From assembly GCF_021729035.1 (NCBI RefSeq), contig NZ_JAJSAP010000003.1, forward strand, positions 62,001 to 126,000: DNA of 64,000 nt, written 5' to 3'. The notes beneath the pieces were generated by a model. The model was not told where the DNA came from, did no database searches, and saw only the letters and a program-made list of their open reading frames with translations. A program made the position numbers and the translations under genes. Below are positions 9,305 to 18,401 of this stretch, in pieces (the first letter of the stretch is position 1; each line of letters begins with the position of its first letter). The stretch comes from Microbulbifer sediminum. GTDB taxonomy: Bacteria; Pseudomonadota; Gammaproteobacteria; Pseudomonadales; Cellvibrionaceae.

Positions 9305-10404
9305 AGCACCGGCTCCGCGTGCCCGACCGGCTGCGACAGCCGGATACGCTGGCGGCTGCCGGCGTCGAACAGGTAGACCGCCTGCGGGTCGAAAGCGAGT
9401 TCAATGGTTTCGCCCGCGGCCAGCGGGCGCAGGCCGGGCAGGCGCGCAACCAGGCGCTCCTCGCCCACCCCCAGGTGCACCAGCATTTCCGCACCCAGGG
9501 TCTCCACCATCTCGATAGCGGCGCGCAGGCGCGGCCAATGGTCCGGCGCGGCCGCTGCATATTCAAGTTTTTCCGGGCGCAGCCCCAGCAGTAGCTCGCC
9601 GCCCAACCCGGACAGGCCTGCCAGCGGCAGGTCCAGCAGCCGGTTGGATGCCCGCTCGCCGCCGTTGCGCACCGGGATGATGTTCATCGGCGGCGACCCC
9701 ATGAAACCGGCCACGAACACGTTGTCCGGGTCGTTGTAGAGTTCCATCGGGGTTCCCACCTGCATCAACTCCCCGGCATTGAGGATCGCGATGCGCTGGC
9801 CGAGAGTCATGGCCTCGACCTGGTCGTGGGTAACGTAAACCGAGGTGGTGGCGAACTCCCGGTGCAGCCGGGCGATATTGGCCCGCATCTGCACCCGCAG
9901 CTCGGCGTCCAGGTTGGAAAGTGGCTCGTCGAACAGGAATACCTGCGGGTCGCGCACCATGGCGCGACCCAGGGCCACTCGCTGGCACTGCCCCCCGGAC
10001 AGCTGTCCGGGCTTGCGCCCCAGCAGGTCGGCGAGCCCCAGGGTCTGTGCGGCGCGCTCGATTTTTTCGCGGATAACCGCTTCCGGCTCCCGGCGCACCC
10101 GCAGGCCGAAGGCCATGTTCTCGAACACGGTCATGTGCGGGTAGAGGGCGTAATTCTGGAACACCATTGCCACGTCGCGCTCGCCGGGCACCACGTCATT
10201 GACCAGCCGATCACCGATCCACAGCTCGCCACCACTCACCGACTCCAGGCCGGCAATCATACGCAGGGTGGTGGACTTGCCGCAGCCGGAGGGCCCGACC
10301 AGCACCATGAACTCCCCGTCCCGCACGCACAAGTCCAGGCCCGGCACCGTCGGCTGGCTGCCCGGGTACTGTTTGACCACACGCTTGAACTCAATGCCGG
10401 CCAC
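9301..10404 (-). CDS. malK: Maltodextrin ABC transporter ATPase MalK
   Basis: 367 aa, starting at GTG 10404 with GAGGTG 5-6 nt upstream. The nucleotide-binding domain shows Walker A GPSGCGKS (residues 37-44), Q-loop MVFQNYALYPHMTVFENM, signature LSGGQCQRVALGRA (near 135), Walker B VFLFDEP (near 157) and switch histidine YVTHDQVEAM. The C-terminal ~130 residues match the regulatory OB/TOBE fold of MalK/UgpC. The dimer powers the MalEF-MalG transporter. It is the first gene of the malK-malEF-malG operon and is preceded by a 286-nt gap (10405-10690), AT-rich at its far end, that should hold the promoter. No operator palindrome was recognised there. Confidence 0.95.
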   Translation of the reverse strand: MAGIEFKRVVKQYPGSQPTVPGLDLCVRDGEFMVLVGPSGCGKSTTLRMIAGLESVSGGELWIGDRLVNDVVPGERDVAMVFQNYALYPHMTVFENMAFGLRVRREPEAVIREKIERAAQTLGLADLLGRKPGQLSGGQCQRVALGRAMVRDPQVFLFDEPLSNLDAELRVQMRANIARLHREFATTSVYVTHDQVEAMTLGQRIAILNAGELMQVGTPMELYNDPDNVFVAGFMGSPPMNIIPVRNGGERASNRLLDLPLAGLSGLGGELLLGLRPEKLEYAAAAPDHWPRLRAAIEMVETLGAEMLVHLGVGEERLVARLPGLRPLAAGETIELAFDPQAVYLFDAGSRQRIRLSQPVGHAEPVL

Positions 10405-10690
10405 GGGAACACCTCGCTCTGGCGCAGGCGCCGTTCGGGAACAGGGAGCTGGATTTAGTCATCGACGCACAACTTCGTCTTGTTTTCTATCGCGCACAAT
10501 ACTGCCACGCATCGGCACGCAGGACAGCCGGCTATTCTTGACCGCCAGGTCCGGCGAGGCATCCACCCCATCCAGGGCGTAGGCATGGGCACCATTGGGC
10601 GCCGTTGCCGGGGTCAGGGGCAGCCCGCTTGCCAGTGGGCCGATGGGGCCACAAGCAAAAAGCGAACAATAATTGAACAACATTAAAAGA

Positions 10691-11011
10691 TCAATTTTTA
10701 GACAGTTTTTGCAGGAACACGCCGATCTCCCGCTCCACCTGCACGTCGCCACGGGCCCTGGCCACTTCCAGCCCCCGCTCAAAAGCCAGCCGCGCCCGCT
10801 GCTCTTCCCCCAGAGCCATCCTGCTGCGCCCCAGTAGCTTCCAGGCCGCGGAATGGTCGGGCATCTGCTCTGTGCACAGCTGCAGGTGCTCCGCCGCCTC
10901 CGCATAGGACTTTGCATTGAACAGCGCACTGCCGAGGCCGAAACGCAGCAGGGCGGAGTCCTGTCCTGCCTCCAGTTGCGCCCGCAGGCGCTCGATGATT
11001 GGATTGGTCAT
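10691..11011 (-). CDS. Small TPR-repeat protein
   Basis: 106 aa from the ATG at 11011. The open frame extends further upstream (another ATG at 11044) but those residues overlap the divergent gene and look non-coding. The protein is helical with about two TPR-like units (FGLGSALFNAKSYAEAAEHL; AWKLLGRSRMALGEEQRARL), each with the usual small and aromatic positions. Such short TPR proteins are cytoplasmic scaffolds, and no enzymatic role can be read. It is divergent from the M20 amidohydrolase, with 63 nt between the starts, so the two probably share a promoter region. Confidence 0.7.
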   Translation of the reverse strand: MTNPIIERLRAQLEAGQDSALLRFGLGSALFNAKSYAEAAEHLQLCTEQMPDHSAAWKLLGRSRMALGEEQRARLAFERGLEVARARGDVQVEREIGVFLQKLSKN

Positions 11012-11074
11012 GGGTGCTCGGTTTTCTCCCGGGTTAGAATCCATGGTCACGTACAATAATGAGGGGACACCACT

Positions 11075-12385
11075 GTGAAAAGAGCACTCGTATCGCTGGC
11101 CATTGGTGGGGCGCTGGTCGCCGGCGCACCAGCCATGGCGGCCGAACCGGAGCAGCAACTGAAAAACACCGAGGACAAGGTGATCGAGTGGCGCCGCCAT
11201 CTCCACCAGAACCCGGAACTGGGCAACCGCGAATTCGAAACCGCCAAATACATCCAGCAGCACCTGGAGCAACTCGGCCTGGAAGTGGAAACCGGCATCG
11301 CCCACACCGGCGTGGTGGGCCTCCTCAAGGGCGGCAGGCCCGGCCCCACCGTGGCGCTGCGGGCCGACATGGACGCACTGCCAGTCACCGAGCAGGTGGA
11401 TTTGCCGTTCGCGTCAAAGGTGAAAACCCAGTTCAACGGCGAGGAAGTGGGTGTGATGCACGCCTGTGGCCACGACACCCATGTAGCCATGCTGATGGGC
11501 GCGGCCGAAGTGCTCGCCGGCATGCGCGACGAGCTGCAGGGCAATGTGTTGTTCGTCTTCCAGCCCGCCGAAGAGGGCGCGCCCGAGGGCGAAGAGGGGG
11601 GCGCGGAGCTGATGCTCAAGGAAGGCCTGTTCAAGAAATACCGACCCGATGTGGCCTTCGGCCAGCATGTCACCTCAAACCTGCCGACCGGCGTGATCGG
11701 TTACCGTTCCGGGCCGCTGATGGCAAGCTCGGACAAGTTCCGCATTATGGTCAAGGGACGCCAGACCCATGGCTCACGCCCCTGGGGCGGTGTCGATCCC
11801 ATCACCACTGCGGCCCAGATCGTTATGGGCACCCAGACCATTGTCAGCCGCCAGATTGACATCACCAAGGAGCCGGCCGTGGTTTCCTTCGGCAAGATCG
11901 ACGGTGGCGTCCGCAACAATATCATCCCGGATGAGGTGGAGCTGGTGGGCACAATCCGCAACTTTGACATGGACAACCGCCAGCAGATTTTCGAACGCCT
12001 GAAAGTCACCGCCGAGAATATCGCTGCCAGCACGGGCGCCGAGGCGGACGTGACCATCTACGAGGGCTACCCGGTCACGGTCAACAACCCCGAACTCACA
12101 GAATTCGCCCTGCCCGTCGTGCGTCAGGCCGCCGGTGAGCAGAAAGTGATGGAGATTCCCAAGATCACCGGGGCCGAGGACTTCTCTTTCTTCGCCAACG
12201 AAGTCCCGGGTTTCTACTATTTCCTCGGCGTGACACCGTCGGGTAAAGACCCACGTACCGCGCCCAGCAACCACTCACCGCGCTTCTACGTGGACGAGGC
12301 GGCGCTGAAGGTGGGTACCGAGGCACTCACCCGGCTGGCCCTGGACTATATGGAGAGCAACGCCAACCGCAACGCGGGGAATTGA
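11075..12385 (+). CDS. Secreted M20-family amidohydrolase (hippurate/N-acyl amino acid hydrolase type)
   Basis: 436 aa from GTG 11075, preceded by GAGGGG. An N-terminal signal peptide (RALVSLAIGGALVAGAPAMA, cleavage after AMA) sends it to the periplasm. M20 metal-site motifs are present: HLHQNPELGNREFETA (near residue 46), ALRADMDALPV (~95), MHACGHDTHVAML (~130), the EEG stretch near 170, and the C-terminal SNHSPRFYVDE, which provides a late histidine. The middle part is the dimerisation domain. The family cleaves amide bonds of N-acyl amino acids or small peptides with a di-metal centre. Exact substrate unknown. It stands 193 nt upstream of ectA, with no sign that it is part of that operon. 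Confidence 0.88.
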   Translation: MKRALVSLAIGGALVAGAPAMAAEPEQQLKNTEDKVIEWRRHLHQNPELGNREFETAKYIQQHLEQLGLEVETGIAHTGVVGLLKGGRPGPTVALRADMDALPVTEQVDLPFASKVKTQFNGEEVGVMHACGHDTHVAMLMGAAEVLAGMRDELQGNVLFVFQPAEEGAPEGEEGGAELMLKEGLFKKYRPDVAFGQHVTSNLPTGVIGYRSGPLMASSDKFRIMVKGRQTHGSRPWGGVDPITTAAQIVMGTQTIVSRQIDITKEPAVVSFGKIDGGVRNNIIPDEVELVGTIRNFDMDNRQQIFERLKVTAENIAASTGAEADVTIYEGYPVTVNNPELTEFALPVVRQAAGEQKVMEIPKITGAEDFSFFANEVPGFYYFLGVTPSGKDPRTAPSNHSPRFYVDEAALKVGTEALTRLALDYMESNANRNAGN

Positions 12386-12578
12386 TCCCTTCCACACTCC
12401 CGGCGGCGCGCAGGCGCCGCCGGGCCACTCTTGTACACGCCTGAAGCCACGACCCATCCTGTTCCCCCTGCGCCAGAGACATCCTCCCCGCCTTCGTGAC
12501 CGGCGCGCCGACTGGTCGCCAGCGGCACGGCAAACTACCCTTCTGCATACGTAATGTTCGGTGCCGGGAGGTATCCGT

Positions 12579-13118
12579 ATGACGCCAGGCGAGGATGCTC
12601 CGAATATCCACTTTCGCCACCCGGGCATCGCCGACGGGGCCGCCATCTGGCGCCTGGTTGTGGATGCCGGCACCCTGGACCGCAACTCCAGCTATCTCTA
12701 TCTATTATTGTGCAGGGACTTTGCCGACTGCTGCGTGGTGGCAGAGCGCGGCGACACGCTGGTGGGGTTTACCACCGGGTACCGTTCGGCGGCTCGCCCC
12801 GATACCTGGTTCCTGTGGCAGGTAGGCGTGGCAGCGGAGGCGCGCGGACAGGGACTCGCCAAGCAGATGGTTACCTTTGCACTGACAAACCTGGTGCCGG
12901 GAGAGGTCCGCTACCTGGAGACGACGGTGTCCCCCTCCAATGCGGCATCACGGGCGCTGTTCAGGAGTATCGCCCGCCAGTTCGAGACGCAACTGCTGGA
13001 GAGCCCCCTTTTCGACGCCTCCCTATTTCCCGGTACGGAAGGCGAGCACGAGTCCGAGCCGCTGCTGCGGCTGGGTCCATTCGATCCGGATCGCCTGGAA
13101 AAACCGGGCACCAACTGA
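12579..13118 (+). CDS. ectA: L-2,4-diaminobutyrate acetyltransferase EctA
   Basis: 179 aa from ATG 12579, which has GGGAGG 7 nt upstream; an in-frame GTG 18 nt earlier overlaps this site and is unlikely. The GNAT fold shows the EctA pattern: DAGTLDRNSSYLYLLLCRDF (substrate side), FLWQVGVAAEARGQGLAKQM (acetyl-CoA binding, residues ~85-105) and LETTVSPSNAASRALF. It transfers an acetyl group to diaminobutyrate, giving N-gamma-acetyl-diaminobutyrate, the second step of ectoine synthesis, in the cytoplasm. First gene of an ectA-ectB-ask set; the gap to ectB is 27 nt with its own ribosome site. Confidence 0.93.
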   Translation: MTPGEDAPNIHFRHPGIADGAAIWRLVVDAGTLDRNSSYLYLLLCRDFADCCVVAERGDTLVGFTTGYRSAARPDTWFLWQVGVAAEARGQGLAKQMVTFALTNLVPGEVRYLETTVSPSNAASRALFRSIARQFETQLLESPLFDASLFPGTEGEHESEPLLRLGPFDPDRLEKPGTN

Positions 13119-13145
13119 TTCAACGCCGGTGCAGAGGAGCAGCCC

Positions 13146-14423
13146 ATGCGAATTTTTGAAGAGATGGAATCGGAAGTGCGCGGCTATGTGCGCTCCTTCC
13201 CCACCATTTTCGATACGGCTCACGGCTCTGAGATGTTCGATGAACAGGGCAAACGGTACCTGGACTTTTTTGCCGGCGCCGGGACGCTCAATTATGGCCA
13301 CAACAATCCGCAAATTACGGAGGCCATGATCGCGTACCTGAAACGCGGCGGCATCGTCCACGGGCTCGACAAAGCGACGGTGGCCAAGCGGGATTTCCTG
13401 ACCAAGCTACGGGATACGATCCTCGCGCCGCGCAACCTGCACTACAAGGTGCAATTCACAGGACCTACGGGTACCAATGCCGTAGAGACAGCGATGAAGC
13501 TCGCGCGAATGGTCAAGAGACGCTCCAACATCATCACCTTCACCAATGGCTATCACGGCCTGACGCTGGGTTCTCTGGCAGTCACCGGCAACTACGATTA
13601 CAAGGATGAAACCTACGGTTCCCGCAGCAACACCGCCTTCATGCCTTACGATGGTTTCCTCGGCCCCGACGTGGACACCATCGATTACATGCGCCGCTTC
13701 CTCGAGGATGGCAGCAGTGGTGTCGACCTGCCCGCGGCCATCATTCTTGAGACGGTGCAGGGAGAGGGCGGCATCAATGTGGCCAGTATCGACTGGCTGA
13801 AAAAACTCGAATCCCTCTGCCGTGAATTCGACATTCTGCTGATCGTCGACGATATCCAGGTGGGTAATGGCCGCACCGGAACATTTTTCAGTTTCGAGCG
13901 GGCCGGGATTTATCCCGATATGGTCACCCTGTCCAAGTCCATCGGCGGTGGCCTGCCCATGGCACTGCTGCTGCTGCGCTCCGAGCTCGACCAGTGGCAG
14001 CCGGGAGAACACACCGGAACCTTCCGCGGCAACAACCTGGCGTTTATCGCTGCCACCGAGGGACTCAGCTACTGGGACAACGACGACCTGTCCCATGTCG
14101 TGGTTCGCAATGGCGAACTGATGCAGGAAGAGCTGCAGCGCATTGCCGAGAAATACCCGGAGCTGGAGGCCAGTGTCCGCGGACTGGGCATGGTGTGGGG
14201 GATCGAGCTACCCCAGAGCGGTGTCGCAAGTACGGCGTCCGCGGAATGCTTCGAACGGGGCCTGCTGATCGAGACAGCCGGCGACCGGGACCAGGTACTG
14301 AAACTGTTGCCGTCGCTTTTGATTGAGGAGGACCTCCTGCGCGAAGGTATGGGGATCATCGATGACGCCCTCGGCAGTGTCGTCGAAAAACGCCGGAAAG
14401 CCCTGGGCGGCCAGGGGCTCTGA
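13146..14423 (+). CDS. ectB: Diaminobutyrate-2-oxoglutarate aminotransferase EctB
   Basis: 425 aa, the family length. It is a class III PLP aminotransferase: phosphate-binding TGPTGTNAVETAMKLARM near residue 105, IVDDIQVGNGRTG (Asp contacting the pyridine nitrogen, ~235-247) and the PLP lysine in TLSKSIGGGLP near residue 264. It makes diaminobutyrate from aspartate semialdehyde with glutamate as amino donor, the first committed step of ectoine synthesis. A GAGGAG-like ribosome site lies 8 nt before the ATG. It is directly followed by the aspartate kinase gene, with only 2 nt between stop and start, so there is no room for the expected ectC. Confidence 0.95.
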   Translation: MRIFEEMESEVRGYVRSFPTIFDTAHGSEMFDEQGKRYLDFFAGAGTLNYGHNNPQITEAMIAYLKRGGIVHGLDKATVAKRDFLTKLRDTILAPRNLHYKVQFTGPTGTNAVETAMKLARMVKRRSNIITFTNGYHGLTLGSLAVTGNYDYKDETYGSRSNTAFMPYDGFLGPDVDTIDYMRRFLEDGSSGVDLPAAIILETVQGEGGINVASIDWLKKLESLCREFDILLIVDDIQVGNGRTGTFFSFERAGIYPDMVTLSKSIGGGLPMALLLLRSELDQWQPGEHTGTFRGNNLAFIAATEGLSYWDNDDLSHVVVRNGELMQEELQRIAEKYPELEASVRGLGMVWGIELPQSGVASTASAECFERGLLIETAGDRDQVLKLLPSLLIEEDLLREGMGIIDDALGSVVEKRRKALGGQGL

Positions 14424-14425
14424 AC

Positions 14426-15784
14426 ATGCCGGACATCATTGTCAGCAAGTTTGGCGGCAGCTCAGTGGCGAACGCCGGGCAGATCGAAAAAGTGCGCAGT
14501 ATCGTCACCGGGGACGAGCGCCGGCGTATCGTGGTGGTGTCCGCCCCCGGGCGCAGCGAGTCCGGCGAACAGAAGCTGACCGACCACCTGATCAATATCG
14601 CCACCGACGGCGCCCATTTTCGTGAACAGCGCATCAATATCCCGGTTGCAGACAGCAAACTTGCGGTCACCGGCCGCTTTACCGAGATCATGGAGCAACT
14701 GGAAATTGCCGCTGAAGAGATCATCGAGTCACTGAAGCAGGACCTGGACTGCAAGCTGCGGGGAGACCGACGGGTAGCCTTCCTGGCCTCGCGGGGTGAG
14801 CACTACAACGCGCGGCTGATCGCCGAGTATTTCCGCCAATCGGGCATGGACGCTGAGGTCGGCCTGCCCGAGGATTTCGGGCTCGTGGTGAGCGAGGAAT
14901 TCCTCAATGCGCGGCTGCTCGAGGAGGCCTACACCAACATCCGGCAGTTGGCCAACAGTGACAAGATCATCGTGGTGCCCGGCTTTTACGGCGTCACCAA
15001 AAGCGGCGAAGTGGCGGTGTTTTCCCGCGGCGGATCCGACCTTACCGGCGGCGAAATAGCCAAGGGCGTGCACGCGGGCAGCTATGAAAACTGGACGGAT
15101 GTCAGCGGTGTGTTCGAGGCCGACCCGCGCCTGGTGCCGGAGGCCAGGGCCATCCCGCGCCTGACCTTCAAGGAGATCCGCCTGCTGTCCAGCAAGGGCT
15201 TCAATGTTTTTCACCTGAATGCCATGCTGCCCTGCAAGGAACACAAGATCCCCATCCATATTCGCAATACCAACGCCCCCGGGGACCGCGGTACGGTGAT
15301 CCTCTCAGAGCGCGTGCCTGAAGAGGGGGTGGTGGGCGTCGCCCGCCTGGATAGCGTGGCCTATCTCTATCTGGAAAGGGACATGCTCGGGGAGGAAGTG
15401 GGTTTCACGGCCGACCTGCTGGGAATCCTGCGGGAGTTTGGCATCCAGACCTTTCACTTTCCCACGGACAAGGACGATATTGCCGTGGTGGTCAACCAGG
15501 ACGACCTGACCGGCGTCATCAACGACCTGCGCCGGCGTATCGAACAGCAGCTTGAACCGGACTTTATGGATGTGGTTTACAACCTGTCGATACTGACGGC
15601 GGTAGGGCTGGGACTGCAGGGCAACTCCTACCCCATCGTCGATGCGCTGAGCGCGCTGGGCAAGTCCCATATCCCGATTGAGATGATCGACCAGAGCCCG
15701 TCACAGATCTGCTTCCATATTGGTGTGCAACAGTCGGTGGCGGACGACGCCCTGAAAATTCTCTACCGGGCGCTGATTGGCTGA
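14426..15784 (+). CDS. ask: Ectoine-linked aspartate kinase (Ask_Ect)
   Basis: 452 aa. The kinase motif KFGGSSVANAGQIEKV is at residues 7-22, with further kinase-domain segments such as FLASRGEHYNARL and FSRGGSDLTGGEIAKG. The C-terminal ~150 residues hold two ACT-like regions (VGVARLDSVAYLYLERDML; SILTAVGLGLQGNSYP). The sequence style and the place next to ectB fit the specialised aspartate kinase of ectoine operons, which feeds aspartyl-phosphate to the pathway while avoiding feedback by lysine and threonine. It starts 2 nt after ectB and is translationally linked to it. A hairpin follows its stop codon. Confidence 0.92.
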   Translation: MPDIIVSKFGGSSVANAGQIEKVRSIVTGDERRRIVVVSAPGRSESGEQKLTDHLINIATDGAHFREQRINIPVADSKLAVTGRFTEIMEQLEIAAEEIIESLKQDLDCKLRGDRRVAFLASRGEHYNARLIAEYFRQSGMDAEVGLPEDFGLVVSEEFLNARLLEEAYTNIRQLANSDKIIVVPGFYGVTKSGEVAVFSRGGSDLTGGEIAKGVHAGSYENWTDVSGVFEADPRLVPEARAIPRLTFKEIRLLSSKGFNVFHLNAMLPCKEHKIPIHIRNTNAPGDRGTVILSERVPEEGVVGVARLDSVAYLYLERDMLGEEVGFTADLLGILREFGIQTFHFPTDKDDIAVVVNQDDLTGVINDLRRRIEQQLEPDFMDVVYNLSILTAVGLGLQGNSYPIVDALSALGKSHIPIEMIDQSPSQICFHIGVQQSVADDALKILYRALIG

Positions 15785-15792
15785 GGCAGTCC

Positions 15793-15823
15793 GGCAGGGG
15801 CGAACACAAGGTTAGCCCCTGCC
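15793..15823. terminator. Bidirectional terminator-like hairpin between ask and rhlE
   Basis: A 9-bp perfect GC-rich stem (15793-15801 with 15815-15823) and a 13-nt loop fill the 46-nt space between the convergent ask and DEAD-box genes. There is no clear T-run, so termination strength is uncertain. Confidence 0.55.
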
Positions 15824-15830
15824 ACGCCCG

Positions 15831-17171
15831 TCAGGCCGACTCTGTCGACCGGGACGGGCGACGACGACGGCGCGGACGCTGGCTGTCGCTGCGGGGGGCG
15901 TCGGAACGATTGCCTCCGTTACCACGCCCCTGGCCACCACGACGGTTACCGGGCTTGCTGTTGCCTGACCTGCCATTACCAGGCTTCCCGCCTGCAGGCT
16001 TGCCGCCGCGCGGCGCACGACCGGATTCCGGCAGCGCGTGGTCGGGCTCGAAACCCTCGATCTCCTCGCGCTGGATCGGCTTCTTGATCAGGCGCTCGAT
16101 ATCCCGCAGCTGCTTGATTTCATCCGCACTGACCAGCGACACGGCCTGGCCACGGGCACCGGCGCGACCGGTACGACCAATACGGTGGACGTAGTCCTCC
16201 GGCACATTGGGCAGGTCGAAATTCACCACCTGCGGCAACTGGTCGATATCGATACCGCGGGCGGCAATATCCGTCGCCACCAGGATCTGCACCTTGCCGT
16301 TCTTGAAATCCGCCAGTGCCTTGGTGCGGGCATTCTGGCTCTTGTTACCGTGGATCGCAGCCGCGCGGATATCATCACCCTCGAGCTGCTTCACCAGCCG
16401 GTTGGCGCCGTGCTTGGTGCGGCTGAATACCAGTGCCTGGTGCCAGCCGTTCTCATGGATCAGGTGACTCAGCAGCTTCTGCTTGCGCGCCTTGTCCACC
16501 GGGTGCAGCGTCTGGCGAACAGACTCAACCGTACTGTTGCGCGGGCTCACGTCGATTTCCACCGGGTCGTGCACCAGGCCCCTCGCCAGCTGGCGGATCT
16601 CAGGCGAGAAGGTGGCCGAGAACAACAGGTTCTGGCGGCGTTCCGGCAGCAGTCTCAGCACGCGCTTGATATCGTGGATAAAGCCCATGTCCAGCATGCG
16701 GTCGGCCTCGTCCAGTACCAGCGCCTCCAGCTCGTCAAAGCGGATGGCGCCCTGGCCATGCAGGTCGAGAAGGCGTCCGGGAGTGGCCACCAGGATGTCC
16801 GCACCACCGCGCAGGCGCGAGATCTGCGGGTTGATTTTCACCCCGCCGAACACACAGGCGTGTTTCATCGGCAGGTATTTGCTGTACAGCTGCACATTGT
16901 CGAATACCTGCGCTGCCAGCTCGCGGGTCGGTGTCAGCACCAGCGCACGGACCTGCTTGTTGCGGGCCTTGCTGCCCTGCATCAGGCGATGCAGCAGCGG
17001 CAGGGTAAAACCGGCGGTCTTGCCGGTACCGGTCTGGGCTGCCGCCATAATGTCGCCACCGCGCATCACTGCAGGAATGGCCTGCGCCTGGATCGGGGTG
17101 GGTTTTTCGTAGCCCTGTTCAGCTACCGCGCGGGCCAGCTCGTCGGCCAGGCCCAGTTCTTCAAATAACAT
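15831..17171 (-). CDS. rhlE: DEAD-box RNA helicase, RhlE type
   Basis: 446 aa from ATG 17171, with GAGG 7-8 nt upstream; the open frame continues upstream but without helicase sequence. All motifs are present: F/Q-motif region [14 protein letters not shown], motif I AQTGTGKT, Ia PTRELA, Ib TPGR, II DEAD, III SAT, IV-V ([15 protein letters not shown]) and [12 protein letters not shown]. The last ~70 residues are a basic, Gly/Arg/Ser-rich tail ([27 protein letters not shown]), typical of RhlE, which binds RNA non-specifically. It would remodel ribosomal or mRNA structure in the cytoplasm. Convergent with ask. The 483 nt upstream may contain a long leader. Confidence 0.92.
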   Translation of the reverse strand: MLFEELGLADELARAVAEQGYEKPTPIQAQAIPAVMRGGDIMAAAQTGTGKTAGFTLPLLHRLMQGSKARNKQVRALVLTPTRELAAQVFDNVQLYSKYLPMKHACVFGGVKINPQISRLRGGADILVATPGRLLDLHGQGAIRFDELEALVLDEADRMLDMGFIHDIKRVLRLLPERRQNLLFSATFSPEIRQLARGLVHDPVEIDVSPRNSTVESVRQTLHPVDKARKQKLLSHLIHENGWHQALVFSRTKHGANRLVKQLEGDDIRAAAIHGNKSQNARTKALADFKNGKVQILVATDIAARGIDIDQLPQVVNFDLPNVPEDYVHRIGRTGRAGARGQAVSLVSADEIKQLRDIERLIKKPIQREEIEGFEPDHALPESGRAPRGGKPAGGKPGNGRSGNSKPGNRRGGQGRGNGGNRSDAPRSDSQRPRRRRRPSRSTESA

Positions 17172-17654
17172 ATCAGTCCTCAGGTCGCGTCGCGCGCGAC
17201 CGACAGATGCCCGCCCCAGGCGGTTACATCGGGGAAAACCAGAGATCACGAAGAGGATCGTTTCGCTCTGCCGTCGTGTGACCGGGAAATTATCAACCGG
17301 TTCGGTGCGGCATTCAGTAGTGGTTCCAGGGGAGACTTTTGGGAAAGTATTCCGGGGAGGATGTCGCAGGGAAGACCGGCGACCTACAGATGACGCAGCT
17401 GGTGTGCCACCAGCGCGGGCACTATAACACAAGCAAAGTGACCGGTAAGTTCTTTTTTCTGCTGAGCTGTCCCACGGGCGGGCACAGAAGGATTTTCTAT
17501 TTCCACTGTTATCGATAGGTCCAGCGGGACTTTGTGCGACACAGGCCGGAGCCTAGGCTTCAGGTATGGCCGGCTAGGGTCATAAAGTCGTACATATGGA
17601 ATTTACGATTTAACAATTCTGGAAAGCTGTGCGGGGCAGCGGGAGGCTTCGATA
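17172..17654. other. Divergent intergenic region between rhlE and GNAT gene
   Basis: 483 nt with no supported gene. It must hold the promoters of both divergent genes. The 3' end has GGGAGG 8 nt before the GNAT start. An AT-rich patch at 17440-17460 and another near 17595-17620 could be promoter elements, but I cannot assign them firmly. DEAD-box genes often have long cold-regulated leaders; nothing here proves one. Confidence 0.4.
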
Positions 17655-18251
17655 ATGTCTGCCTATTACTGTGAAAACTTCCATCCCGAGACCGTCACCC
17701 TTGACGATGGGCGGGTCGTGCAAATTCGTGCCGTTTGCAGAGCCGATGGTGACCTGGAAAAGCAACTCTTCGAAGGCCTGTCCCCGGAACTGCGACGCGA
17801 CCGTTTCCTGGGGGGGAACTGCAAGGTCACCGACAAACTGCTGTCATTGCTTACCGACAATGACCACAACATACACGAGGCCCTGATCGCAATTGCGGAC
17901 CCGGACACGGACCCCAGGGCGGTGGGGGTCGCCCACTACGCCTGCGATGCCAGCGGGCATGCGTGTGAATGCGCGGTGGTCGTTGCAGACGACTGGCAAC
18001 ACCAGGGACTGGGCAGCACCCTGCTCGACCGCCTGACCAGGATCGCCAGCGGCCACGGGCTTGATGAAATCTATTCAATCGAATCGGCGGAAAACCACCA
18101 TGGTGAACGCCTGGCGCGGGCCATGGGCTTCCAAGCGCATGCGGATCCGCACGACTACACCCTGCTGACTTACACCAAGTACCTGCATCCGGATTACCTG
18201 GTGAGCAAGGAGGCGGCCGCCGGAACCAGCCGGGAGAAAGTAAGGCACTGA
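17655..18251 (+). CDS. GNAT-family N-acetyltransferase
   Basis: 198 aa, with a good GGGAGG ribosome site 8 nt before ATG 17655. The acetyl-CoA binding motif A is seen as AVVVADDWQHQGLGSTLLDRL (residues ~107-127; the QHQGLG loop), followed by GLDEIYSIESAENHHGERLARAMGF, the usual helix-strand end. The N-terminal half (VQIRAVCRADGDLEKQLFEG) resembles the GNAT domain found in Pat-type lysine acetyltransferases, which act on the acetylation of metabolic enzymes. The substrate cannot be read. It stands alone, convergent with the next lipoprotein gene. Confidence 0.85.
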   Translation: MSAYYCENFHPETVTLDDGRVVQIRAVCRADGDLEKQLFEGLSPELRRDRFLGGNCKVTDKLLSLLTDNDHNIHEALIAIADPDTDPRAVGVAHYACDASGHACECAVVVADDWQHQGLGSTLLDRLTRIASGHGLDEIYSIESAENHHGERLARAMGFQAHADPHDYTLLTYTKYLHPDYLVSKEAAAGTSREKVRH

Positions 18252-18401
18252 ATCCCTGCTGGCAACCTCCGCTTATCCCGGCCCGGGAGAACCGGGGCAG
18301 GCGACTTTTCAAAAATTGATTGTTACTCGATTGCCAACCTCTCTCTCACATTTTACGGTTGAGGCGGGCGACCTCATTCATAGCCCACCCGCCCAGCCCG
18401 T

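Noticed and set aside
14415..14430. ectC hidden between ectB and ask
   Set aside because: Only 2 nt separate the genes, and no EctC-like frame was seen anywhere else in the window.
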